From: Gemmatirosa kalamazoonensis
GTDB lineage: Bacteria; Gemmatimonadota; Gemmatimonadetes; Gemmatimonadales; Gemmatimonadaceae
DNA: 64,000 nucleotides
NCBI RefSeq assembly: GCF_000522985.1
Contig: NZ_CP007129.1
Location: forward strand, 434,001-498,000
Direction of reading: 5' to 3'
How positions within the stretch are numbered: the first letter of the stretch is position 1; every line of letters starts with the position of its first letter. The notes under the pieces are model-generated. The model was not told the DNA's origin, ran no database searches, and saw only the letters and a program-made list of their open reading frames with translations. Positions 57,047 through 64,000 of this stretch are shown one piece after another. The position numbers and the translations under genes were made by a program.

Positions 57047-58347
57047 TCAGTGCGCGGCGCCGGCCGTCATGCGCCGGATGGCCGGCACGAGCAGAAGCAG
57101 CAGCAGCGCGCCGCCGAACGACGTCGCCACCGTGATCAGGAAGAACGGCGCGCTCGGCATCGACGGCGCGAGCTCGGCGAGCGTGCCCGCGAGCTTGTTG
57201 CCGAGTGCCGTGGCGAGGAACCATGTCGCCATGAGCAGCGACGCCCACCGCACCGGCGCGACCTTCGTCACGTACGACAGCCCGACCGGCGAGAGGCACA
57301 TCTCGCCCACCACCTGCACGACGTACGCGGCGACGATCCACCACGGGCTCACGAGCGCCCCGCGTCGGCGCGACGCCCCGCGAGCGCGAGGATCACGAAG
57401 CTCGCGCCGAGCAGCGCGAGCCCCGCCGTCATCTTCGTCGGCGTCGACGGCTCGCGGCCGCGCCGGCCGAGCGACTGCCAGAGCGCCGCGAACGGCAGCG
57501 CCAGCAGCAGCACGGCGAGCGGCTGCACCGTCTGGAACCAGCTCGTCGGGATCTCGAAGCCGCCCACGACGCGGTTCGCGTGGCGCTCGGTGAACAGGTT
57601 GACCGAGCTGCCCGCCTGCTCGTAGCCCATCCAGAACACCGCCGCGAAGCCGAACACGAGCAGCAGCGCCATGACCCGGCGTCCGGCGGCGGCGTCGCGC
57701 GTCGGCGGCTCGACGTCGGCGCGATCCGGACGGCCGCCCATCGGCCGCTCGCCGAGTCCGCGCAGGTAGCGGTCGCGGCCCCACACGAACAGCGCGAGCC
57801 CGAGCAGCATGCCGACGCCGGCCGCGCCGAACCCCCAGTGCCACGCGACGCGCTCGCCGAGGTATCCCGTCACGAACGGCGCCACGAACGCGCCCGTGTT
57901 GATGCCGAAGTAGAAGATCGTGAACCCCGCGTCGCGGCGCGCGTCGTCGGGCGCGTAGAGCTGGCCGACGAGCGTCGACACGTTCGGCTTGAACAGCCCC
58001 GTGCCGACGACGACGAGCGCGAGCCCGGTGTAGAACGCCGCGAGCGCCGGCAGCGCGAGCACGAAGTGGCCTGACGCGATCAGCACGCCACCGAGCAGCA
58101 GGCACCGCTTCGTGCCGAGCCAACGGTCGGCCACCACGCCGCCGGCCATCTGCACGCCGTACGCGAGCCCCGTGTACGTGCCGTACAGGCTCGCCGCGTC
58201 GGCGTCGCGCCAGTGCAGGCCGTTCACGAGATACAGCACGAGCAGCGCGCGCATGCCGTAGTACGAGAACCGCTCCCACATCTCGACGCCGAACAGCAGC
58301 GCCAGCCCGCGTGGGTGGCCGAGGAACGCGCGGTCGGTGGATGGCAT
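57047..58347 (-). pseudogene. POT-family peptide transporter with apparent frameshift
   Basis: The minus-strand frame 57349-58347 encodes 332 residues of a proton-dependent oligopeptide transporter: MWERFSYYGMRALLVLYLVN, the family signature FYFGINTGAFVAPFVTG near residue 140, GTGLFKPNVSTLVGQLYAPD near 115 and MGYEQAGSSVNLFTERHANR near 235. It ends prematurely at [13 protein letters not shown]. The missing last helices ([20 protein letters not shown] through [15 protein letters not shown]) follow in another frame to 57047. The shift is at a CCCC run (57358-57361); one extra base there would restore 433 residues. Both parts read well, so this is a recent indel or a sequencing error. Confidence 0.85.
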
Positions 58348-58419
58348 GCGCCGCAGTCTCCGCCCGCGGCGCGACCCCGAGCCAGCCGCCGTACGTCAGA
58401 GTCCCGTCAGACGGGACGG

Positions 58420-59568
58420 TCAGCGCCGCAGCACGTTGTCCCGGCTCAGCTGCTCCATCGTCTCGAACCGCTGCGCCTCGCTCGCCTCGACGTACACCGT
58501 CGTCGTGCGCACGTCCTCGTGGTCGAGGAGCCCCTGCACGTCGGTGATCGAGTGGCCGTCGGCGAGCGCGTGGTAGGCGATCGCGTGCCGCAGCTTGTGC
58601 GGGGAGAGCTGCCGCACGACCGCCGGCGAGAGGCCCGCCTCGCGCGCGGCGAGCAGCAGCCGCTCCCACGCGCGCTTGCGCGACAGCACGCGCCCCGTCC
58701 ACGGATGCAGGAACAGGTACGCGTCGGGATCGCCGAGCGGCCTGCCTAACGGCGAGACGGCGTTCGTCTTGCGCCGCCGCACGGGCGCGCGCGGCGTGAG
58801 GCCGAGCCGCACGTCGAGCCACCGCTGCACGTCGGCGCGCACCACGCCGGCGACGATCTTCCGCCGCGGCTTGTTGCCCTTCACGTACACGGTCACGATC
58901 CACCGGTGCGGGTCGGCCATGTCCAGCTCGCGGAGCTGGATCCCCTGCGCCGACGAGACGCGGAGCCCGAGGTGATAGCACAGGCGGAAGATCGCGACGT
59001 CGAGCACGTGCAGGTCGCGCTCGCGCTTCGCCTCCGCGGTACCGTCGGCCTCGCACTCGGCGATGCGCGCCTCCCACCAGTCGAACAGCGTGCGCAGCGC
59101 CTCGCGCGCCAGCCGCACCGGGTCGGGGCGGATGAACTGCGGCGTGCGGAGCTGCGCGACGGGCGAGAACGCGACCTTGGGGCGTGCCGCGTCGTCGTCG
59201 CGCGGCGTCTCGCGGCACCACCGGTAGAACGCCTTCAGCGACGCGAGCTTGCGGGCCGCCGTGCGCGGCGACCAGCCGACGGTGCTGCCGCCGCGGCTCG
59301 GGTCGCGGGTGTGCGCGTGCAGCCAGGCCCGCACGTCGTCGGGGCGCACGTCGAGCAGCGACTGTGGGCCGAGCGCCGCGGCGAACGTGCGCAGGTCGGC
59401 GAGGTAGGCGCTGCGCGTGTTCGGGCGCAGCTCGCGCTGCACGAGGAACTGCTCGATGAGCGCGGCGTTCTCGGGCGACGGCTCCGGACGCTCGGGCGCG
59501 TCGGCGGGCCCCGCTCCCTGGGCCCGCGCGGGATTCCTGCTCTTCCGGGCGGGCACTCGACGCGGCAT
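58420..59568 (-). CDS. Tyrosine recombinase (XerC/XerD-like, long form)
   Basis: A 382-residue site-specific recombinase. A SAM-like N-terminal domain (FLVQRELRPNTRSAYLADLR near residue 48) precedes the catalytic domain: first Arg in YHLGLRVSSAQGIQLRELDM near 199, Lys in YVKGNKPRR near 225, HxxR in LSPHKLRHAIAYHALADGHS near 322, second His in LDHEDVRTTTVYVE near 350 with the nucleophilic Tyr in TTVYVE near 358. Compared with Xer proteins (about 300 residues) it has an N-terminal extension and a 25-residue insert (KTNAVSPLGRPLGDPDAYLF). It could be the chromosome-dimer resolvase of this lineage; no mobile element features surround it. ATG 59568 is preceded at five bases by TATATT, suggesting a leaderless transcript. 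Confidence 0.88.
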   Translation of the reverse strand: MPRRVPARKSRNPARAQGAGPADAPERPEPSPENAALIEQFLVQRELRPNTRSAYLADLRTFAAALGPQSLLDVRPDDVRAWLHAHTRDPSRGGSTVGWSPRTAARKLASLKAFYRWCRETPRDDDAARPKVAFSPVAQLRTPQFIRPDPVRLAREALRTLFDWWEARIAECEADGTAEAKRERDLHVLDVAIFRLCYHLGLRVSSAQGIQLRELDMADPHRWIVTVYVKGNKPRRKIVAGVVRADVQRWLDVRLGLTPRAPVRRRKTNAVSPLGRPLGDPDAYLFLHPWTGRVLSRKRAWERLLLAAREAGLSPAVVRQLSPHKLRHAIAYHALADGHSITDVQGLLDHEDVRTTTVYVEASEAQRFETMEQLSRDNVLRR

Positions 59569-59573
59569 ATCGC

Positions 59574-59579
59574 AATATA
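59574..59579 (-). promoter_or_regulatory. Possible -10 element (TATATT) five bases from the recombinase ATG
   Basis: On the minus strand, TATATT is followed by GCGAT and the ATG at 59568. Transcription would start at or next to the ATG, giving a leaderless message. The AT-rich patch is isolated in a GC-rich gap. No convincing -35 is seen. Confidence 0.35.
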
Positions 59580-59628
59580 CCCCGCCCCTGCCGCATCGTC
59601 CCACACCCGCCCACGCCCGGAGGGGACC

Positions 59629-61293
59629 ATGACCATCGAGCGGCCGAATCAGCCGGTCGTCACGCCGGCATCCGTTCGTCCCCACGGCGCGCTGCCGCGC
59701 GGGCTCGCGATGGACACGCGCAGCCGCCTGTTCGAGGGACGCTTCGGGCGCCTGTTCCGTGCGCTCCCGCCGGCGGATTTCGGCGCGAGCGACGCCGAGG
59801 CGGAGTCGCTGCTCGAGACGCTCGCCCGTGCGATGATCCACGAGGTCGACTGCCCGAAGGACGGCGCGGACGACGAGGAGAGCGGCATCCCGTCGGCGTA
59901 CACGTACCTCGGACAGTTCGTCGATCACGACATCACGTTCGATCCGGCGAGCAGTCTGATGCGGCAGAACGATCCCGACGCGCTCGTCGACTTCCGCACG
60001 CCGCGGCTCGACCTCGACAGCGTCTACGCGCGCGGGCCGGACGACCAGCCATACCTCTACCACGGCGGCGACGACCCGCGGCACCTCGAGAAGACGCTCA
60101 TCGAGGGGCGCGAGCTGCACGGCGCGGCGCTCGGCACGGCGATCCACAGGTCGCGCGACCTGCCGCGCGCGGCGAACGGACGCGCCATCATCGGCGACCC
60201 GCGCAACGACGAGAACGTGATCGTGTCGCAGCTCCAGGGGCTGCTCCTGCGCTTCCACAACCGGTATCGCGCGGAGCATCGCTCGCTGTCGTTCGAGGCG
60301 GTGCAGCAGCACGTGCGATTCCACTACCAGTGGGTCGTGACGACGGACTTCCTGCGGCGCGTGGTGTCGCGTGCGGTGCTCGAGCGCGTGATGCCGCACG
60401 TGTTCGGCAACGGCGATCGCCCCTCAGACGTCGTGGACGATCCGCCGGTGCTGCGCTTCTACCATCCGCGCGACGCCGCGTTCATGCCGCTCGAGTTCTC
60501 GGCGGCGGCGTATCGCTTCGGCCACTCGATGGTGCGTCCGGGGTACCGACTCAACGACGCGATCGGCGTGCTCCCGATCTTCGCGCTGACGTCGTCGCCC
60601 GACGGCTGCGAGCCGGCACCGGACACGCTGCGCGGCTTCCGTCCGATGAACCACGCGTGGGCGATCGACTGGGCGCGCTTCGTCGACACCGCGCCGCGCG
60701 CCGCGGGGCTCGAGGACGCGCCCGACGGGGAGAAGCGCCAGCGCCTGCAGCTCGCCTACAAGATCGATCCGTCGCTCGTCGATCCGCTCGCGAACCTCGA
60801 CGCGAGCGTCACCGGACCCGACCCCGGCGTGTTCCGCTCGCTCGCCGCGCGCAACCTCGTGCGGGGCTGGCGCATGCGCCTCCCGTCGGGGCAGGCGGTC
60901 GCGCGCGCGATGGGCGTCGCGCCGCTCGCCGACGACGAGATCCGGATCGGCGCCGCGTCGGACGACGCCGGCTCGCTGCCGTCGATCACGCAGGTCGCCG
61001 AGGCGTTCGCGGGGAACTGTCCGCTGTGGACGTACGTGCTCGCCGAGGCGGCGCGCGACTTCCGCGCCGCGCCCGAGAGCGAGACGGTGCCGACGACCAC
61101 GGACGGCGACCTGCTCGTGGGAACGCCGAAGCTCGGGGAGGTCGGCGGCACCATCGTGGCCGAGACGTTCGCCGGCATGATGCTGCAGGACCGGCACTCG
61201 TTCTGGAACCTCGACCCGCGGTGGCGGCCCACGCTCGTCGGCGCCGACGAGCGGTTCACGCTGCGGGAGCTCGTGCGGTACGCGCTCGGCTGA
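59629..61293 (+). CDS. Animal-type haem peroxidase family protein
   Basis: A 554-residue peroxidase of the peroxidase-cyclooxygenase superfamily. The distal-haem region is TYLGQFVDHDITFDPAS with the histidine near residue 104 in VDHD. Further conserved segments are IIGDPRNDENVIVSQLQGLL near 183, LRRVVSRAVLERVMP near 243, FSAAAYRFGHSMVRPGYRL with the proximal His near 297, and LPIFALTSS. The C-terminal part (GGTIVAETFAGMMLQDRHSF) is also family-typical. No signal peptide. It may produce hypohalous acids or oxidise aromatics; substrate unknown. ATG 59629 with GGAGGGG. Convergent with the AraC-type gene across a terminator hairpin. Confidence 0.88.
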   Translation: MTIERPNQPVVTPASVRPHGALPRGLAMDTRSRLFEGRFGRLFRALPPADFGASDAEAESLLETLARAMIHEVDCPKDGADDEESGIPSAYTYLGQFVDHDITFDPASSLMRQNDPDALVDFRTPRLDLDSVYARGPDDQPYLYHGGDDPRHLEKTLIEGRELHGAALGTAIHRSRDLPRAANGRAIIGDPRNDENVIVSQLQGLLLRFHNRYRAEHRSLSFEAVQQHVRFHYQWVVTTDFLRRVVSRAVLERVMPHVFGNGDRPSDVVDDPPVLRFYHPRDAAFMPLEFSAAAYRFGHSMVRPGYRLNDAIGVLPIFALTSSPDGCEPAPDTLRGFRPMNHAWAIDWARFVDTAPRAAGLEDAPDGEKRQRLQLAYKIDPSLVDPLANLDASVTGPDPGVFRSLAARNLVRGWRMRLPSGQAVARAMGVAPLADDEIRIGAASDDAGSLPSITQVAEAFAGNCPLWTYVLAEAARDFRAAPESETVPTTTDGDLLVGTPKLGEVGGTIVAETFAGMMLQDRHSFWNLDPRWRPTLVGADERFTLRELVRYALG

Positions 61294-61327
61294 GCGCCTA
61301 ACGATCTGGCGCCCGGCCGTTAGGCGC
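61294..61327. terminator. Bidirectional hairpin built from two GTTAGGC motifs
   Basis: GCGCCTAACG (61294-61303) pairs perfectly with CGTTAGGCGC (61318-61327) around a 14-base loop. It lies between the convergent peroxidase and AraC-type genes, and the right arm contains the AraC gene's TAA. No T tracts. Confidence 0.6.
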
Positions 61328-62258
61328 CCACCGGCACCGGCGCGTCGTCCTTCAGCAGCGCGCGCAGGAACAGCGCGTCGAGCGTCGCCAGGCTCCCCTT
61401 CGCGCGGAGCGCGGACGGCGTGAGATCCGTGTACCGCTTCAGCATGTTCCGCAGCGCCGTGCCGGACGAGAAGCTGAGATCCACCGCGACCTGGTTCACG
61501 CTGCGCCCCGGCGCGTCGAGCAGCTCCGCGGCGACGAGCAGACGGCACCACGAGTTGATGACGCGCGGCGGCGGGAGGTGCGCCGCGGCCATGCGGTTCA
61601 CGAGCGTCTTGCGATGCACGCCGAGCTCGGACGCGGCGTCGCTCACGGTCGTGGTGGACGCCGCGTGGCGAAGGAAGCACGCCACGATCGGCCGCGCCGC
61701 CTCGGGCAGCCGCGGCGCGAGCCGCTCGTAGACCTGGTCCACCACGCACTGCCGCCGCGCGTGCTCGATCGTGCGCCCGAGCACGAGCCGCACATCGTCG
61801 ACGCCGCGGAGCAGCACCTCCGACACGCCGGCCCGCGCCATGTCGACGATGTGCCCCGACCCGCGCGTGTACGGATCGCAGTACGCGAGCACGGGCAGGT
61901 ACGGGAACCCGTCGCGGAACTGCCGCACCATCGCCGCCGTGATGCGCCCGGCCGGACAGCGCGGCTCGAGCACCACGACGTCGGCGTCGCCGGCCGTGAC
62001 CGCCGCGCGCAGCGCCTGCGTGTCGGCGACGAACACGATCCGCGCGGTCGCCGGCATCGCCGACTCGAGGCGCGCGCGGTCGCGCGCGTCGGCCACGAGC
62101 GCCACCACCGTCGGCGTGCGGGAGGGCCGCAGCAGCGGGGAGCGCCGGTGCGACGACACCGCGCCGGGCGACGGGCGCGCGTTACGTCGCGTATCGCCGT
62201 TGCCCGTGGCGTGTCCAGGGCGGACCGGCAGCGTCTCCAATTCTGGAGCTCCACTCAT
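61320..62258 (-). CDS. AraC-type regulator with degenerate receiver-like domain
   Basis: A 312-residue regulator. Residues about 50-175 resemble a response-regulator receiver (TPTVVALVADARDRARLESA, DADVVVLEPRCPAGRITAAM, PVLAYCDPYTRGSGH, GVSEVLLRGVDDVR), but the position of the phosphorylatable Asp is Glu (VVLEPR), so it is probably not phosphorylated. The C-terminal AraC-type double helix-turn-helix is SDAASELGVHRKTLVNRMAA (near 205) and VNQVAVDLSFSSGTALRNML (near 260). The start ATG 62258 is only 12 bases from the divergent small lipoprotein start, so they share a regulatory region. It likely controls that gene. Confidence 0.82.
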   Translation of the reverse strand: MSGAPELETLPVRPGHATGNGDTRRNARPSPGAVSSHRRSPLLRPSRTPTVVALVADARDRARLESAMPATARIVFVADTQALRAAVTAGDADVVVLEPRCPAGRITAAMVRQFRDGFPYLPVLAYCDPYTRGSGHIVDMARAGVSEVLLRGVDDVRLVLGRTIEHARRQCVVDQVYERLAPRLPEAARPIVACFLRHAASTTTVSDAASELGVHRKTLVNRMAAAHLPPPRVINSWCRLLVAAELLDAPGRSVNQVAVDLSFSSGTALRNMLKRYTDLTPSALRAKGSLATLDALFLRALLKDDAPVPVGA

Positions 62259-62270
62259 CAGGAGCTCTCC

Positions 62271-62498
62271 ATGTTCCGTTCCACGCGCTGCACGCTCGCC
62301 CTGCTCGCGCTCCTCGTCGCCCCGCTCGCCGCGTGCGGCACGAGCGATCCCACCGCCCCCGACGCCGTCGTCGCGCGCCAGGGGTCGACCCAGCTCGCGC
62401 GGTCCGCCACGGACACGTCGACGGCGACGACCGTGGGGCGCATCGCGCAAGGCAGTCGGAACCTCTGCGACGCGACGCAGCCGTGGTGGCTCTGCTGA
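62271..62498 (+). CDS. Small lipoprotein, 75 residues, with WWLC end
   Basis: A short exported lipoprotein. Signal MFRSTRCTLALLALLVAPLAAC has a good lipobox (LAAC, Cys at residue 22). The mature part is Thr/Ala/Ser-rich (GTSDPTAPDAVVARQGST) and ends NLCDATQPWWLC, with two Trp and two Cys at the very tail that could form a disulfide loop. Not a family I know. ATG 62271 with GGAGCTCT upstream. It starts 12 bases from the divergent AraC-type gene. A role as a processed peptide or surface probe is speculation. Confidence 0.65.
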   Translation: MFRSTRCTLALLALLVAPLAACGTSDPTAPDAVVARQGSTQLARSATDTSTATTVGRIAQGSRNLCDATQPWWLC

Positions 62499-62553
62499 GG
62501 GAAGCGCGGTACGGCGGTGGCTCGGCGATGCATCGTTCGTCGGAGCGGTCGAC

Positions 62554-63774
62554 TCAGGTGCCGACGAGAGCGTCCACGGTGGCGTCGTCGACGGGCAGGG
62601 CGCGGATCTCCGCGATGACCGCGGAGGAGGGGGCGCCGAGGGGTGGGGGTGGAGCGACGGTCCTCGCCCGCGTGGGGCGATGCTCGCGCGGCGCGGCAGC
62701 GAGTGCGTTGGCCATGTCGTCCGTCTGCCACGTGAGCTCGTGGAATCCCGCGGGGATCGTGATGGCGCGAGCCGTGTGCACGTACCGCTCCGCGGCGCCA
62801 CGCGCGCCGCGGGTCAGCGCGCCCGAGGCGAGGTCGATCCACGCGCAGGCGCGCTCGTACGCCGGCTCCCCCGCCGCCGCCAGACGCTCGGCGACGGCGG
62901 ACAGGGCGTCGGCCGTGGCGTGGTCGCCGAGCGCGCTCGCGGCGAGCACCGCGCCGCCGAGCGCGGGGAGCTGCAGACGGCGCACCGTCGTGAGCCCCAG
63001 GCTCGCCTGGAACGCGCGCAGCGCGGCGGCGTACTCGCCGACCTTGCGGCAGAGGCGCGCGAGGTTGATGAGCATCTCGGCGCGACCCTCGGCGTCGTCG
63101 TGCGCGTGCACGAACGCCTGCCAGCCGTGCTCGAACGCGGCGTCGTAGTCCTCCGCGGCGGTCGCCGCGAGCATCAGCCCGTGGTGCGCGCCGCGCGCGA
63201 TCGGGCTGCCCGCGGGGGCCGCCGCGAGCGCGCGCCGGTACGCGTCGCGTGCCGCCGGGTAGTTGCCGCGCTGCCCGTGCACGACGCCGAGTCCGACCGC
63301 GGCGCGCGCCGCGAGCTCGTCGTCGTGCGCCCGCGCGGCGAGATCGCGGGCGCTCTCGTAGTAGCGCGTCGCGGCGTCCAGCTCGCCCATCTGCCGGGCG
63401 ACGCGGCCGAGCTGCGCGAGGACGTGGCCGCGCCGCACGAGCGCGTCGTCGGCGAGGAGCGGCACGAGCGACTGGAGCGCGGAGAGCGCGAGGTGGAGCG
63501 CGGCGGCGCGCTCCATCGCCTCGACCTCGCGCTGGACGAGCCCTGCGAGCGCGTCGGGGGCCGCGGGGCCGCGCCACGCGAGCAGCTCGCGCGCCATCGG
63601 CTCGACCGCCTCGGCGCAGCCGTGCGCGTACCCCGCGCGGTCGGCCGCGTCGACCTGGCCCAGGCGGGCGAGCACGGTGGCGACGACGAGCCACCGCGCC
63701 GACGCCTCGTCGGGAGCGTCGGTCGTGTCGAGGTCCGCGCGCAGCGCGGCCGTGGGGAGGAGGCGTGGGAGCAC
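62554..63774 (-). CDS. TPR-repeat protein
   Basis: A 406-residue helical repeat protein without a signal peptide. TPR-like units run through most of it: GHVLAQLGRVARQMGELDAA near residue 115, VGLGVVHGQRGNYPAARDAY near 160, INLARLCRKVGEYAAALRAF near 222 and AYERACAWIDLASGALTRGA near 300. The C-terminal 60 residues are low-complexity and proline-rich (TVAPPPPLGAPSS). A scaffolding or regulatory role is likely but unspecified. GTG 63774 (VLPRLLPTAALRADL) is chosen before the first helix; the frame extends further without a better start. Divergent from a partial ORF at the window end. Confidence 0.72.
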   Translation of the reverse strand: MLPRLLPTAALRADLDTTDAPDEASARWLVVATVLARLGQVDAADRAGYAHGCAEAVEPMARELLAWRGPAAPDALAGLVQREVEAMERAAALHLALSALQSLVPLLADDALVRRGHVLAQLGRVARQMGELDAATRYYESARDLAARAHDDELAARAAVGLGVVHGQRGNYPAARDAYRRALAAAPAGSPIARGAHHGLMLAATAAEDYDAAFEHGWQAFVHAHDDAEGRAEMLINLARLCRKVGEYAAALRAFQASLGLTTVRRLQLPALGGAVLAASALGDHATADALSAVAERLAAAGEPAYERACAWIDLASGALTRGARGAAERYVHTARAITIPAGFHELTWQTDDMANALAAAPREHRPTRARTVAPPPPLGAPSSAVIAEIRALPVDDATVDALVGT

Positions 63775-63839
63775 TGTGGCGCGTGAGTATGGCGGCACCC
63801 GGCGGTGACGCAATATGCGTTGCCCACCGGGTAACGGGG

Positions 63840-64000
63840 ATGCCCGAGGCGGAACCGCGCGGCGAGGAACGCGCACGCAGCGTCCGTCGCGAGAGCGATG
63901 GCAGCGACGACGCGGCGACCACCTCGGACGACATCGACATGGCGGATCCGGCACAGCACGGGCCAGCAGGGGAAGTGACGCAGCGGGAGGGCGTCCAGCG
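63840..64000 (+). CDS. Hypothetical protein, N-terminal 53 residues (cut by window end)
   Basis: The frame from ATG 63840 is open to the window end. The visible part is hydrophilic and charged (MPEAEPRGEERARSVRRESD, then GSDDAATTSDDIDMADPA). Only AACGGGG precedes the ATG. It is divergent from the TPR gene, 65 bases away. No family can be assigned from this fragment. Confidence 0.4.
   Translation, partial: MPEAEPRGEERARSVRRESDGSDDAATTSDDIDMADPAQHGPAGEVTQREGVQ

Noticed and set aside
58420-59568. Tyrosine recombinase as sign of a prophage or integrative element
   Set aside because: No phage genes, tRNA target, direct att repeats or cargo genes nearby; neighbours are ordinary chromosomal genes.
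57047-59614. 855-codon minus-strand frame joining the POT C-terminus to the recombinase region
   Set aside because: Only its last 100 or so codons are genuine (the shifted end of the POT gene). The rest is out of frame with both the transporter and the recombinase.

Overview
The window is GC-rich DNA (low-to-mid 70s % GC by eye), densely packed with genes on both strands. The gene content points to a soil or freshwater member of the Gemmatimonadota (Gemmatirosa/Gemmatimonas-like): Oar-type TonB receptors, DUF5916 proteins, PEP-CTERM proteins, Ser/Thr kinases fused to TPR or TolB-like domains, BTAD regulators, and ABC permeases of the kind often fused to M1 peptidases. The assignment is inferred from families only. 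I saw no rRNA, tRNA, CRISPR, phage or IS element.

Layout. 1-3.7 kb: ABC exporter (minus strand), LysR regulator, GxxExxY protein. 3.8-8.9 kb: methionine/threonine operon metX-metB-thrA behind a predicted promoter, a SAM-II riboswitch and terminator-like hairpins. 9-17 kb: coiled-coil membrane protein, stand-alone LigD-type ligase, Ser/Thr kinase with TPRs, PEP-CTERM protein, ECF sigma factor, luciferase-like monooxygenase. 17-26 kb: large Oar-like receptor with an extra C-terminal LTxxQ-like domain, secreted beta-propeller-like protein, YdeI-like protein, and an overlapping DUF969-DUF979-DUF2891 operon. 26-42 kb: MBL-fold protein, chemotaxis receptor, DUF72, sigma factor, kinase, BTAD regulator, peroxiredoxin, methyltransferase, lipoprotein, NarL-type two-component pair. 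42-48 kb: a mycobacterial Sdh1-type succinate dehydrogenase operon interrupted by a DUF418 gene, with an apparent frameshift in sdhB. 48-64 kb: DUF5916 protein, cupin, second PEP-CTERM protein, MarR/VOC pair, M28 peptidase lipoprotein, flavodoxin-like oxidoreductase, frameshifted POT transporter, Xer-like recombinase, animal-type haem peroxidase, an AraC-type regulator with a tiny divergent lipoprotein, and a TPR protein.

Two DNA-level features run through the window. (1) Many intergenic stretches hold long inverted repeats whose arms are tandem arrays of a 7-15 bp unit. One family (about 140 bp, three copies) is conserved in sequence and ends; another (GTGGCTGC unit) has four copies; at least seven others each have their own unit. 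They lie at gene ends, inside the sdh operon, and in one case inside translated sequence (thrA). (2) The heptamer GTTAGGC/GCCTAAC occurs about 45 times in all reading phases, accounts for most TTA codons seen, and supplies several stop codons. These are the best candidates for something undescribed here.
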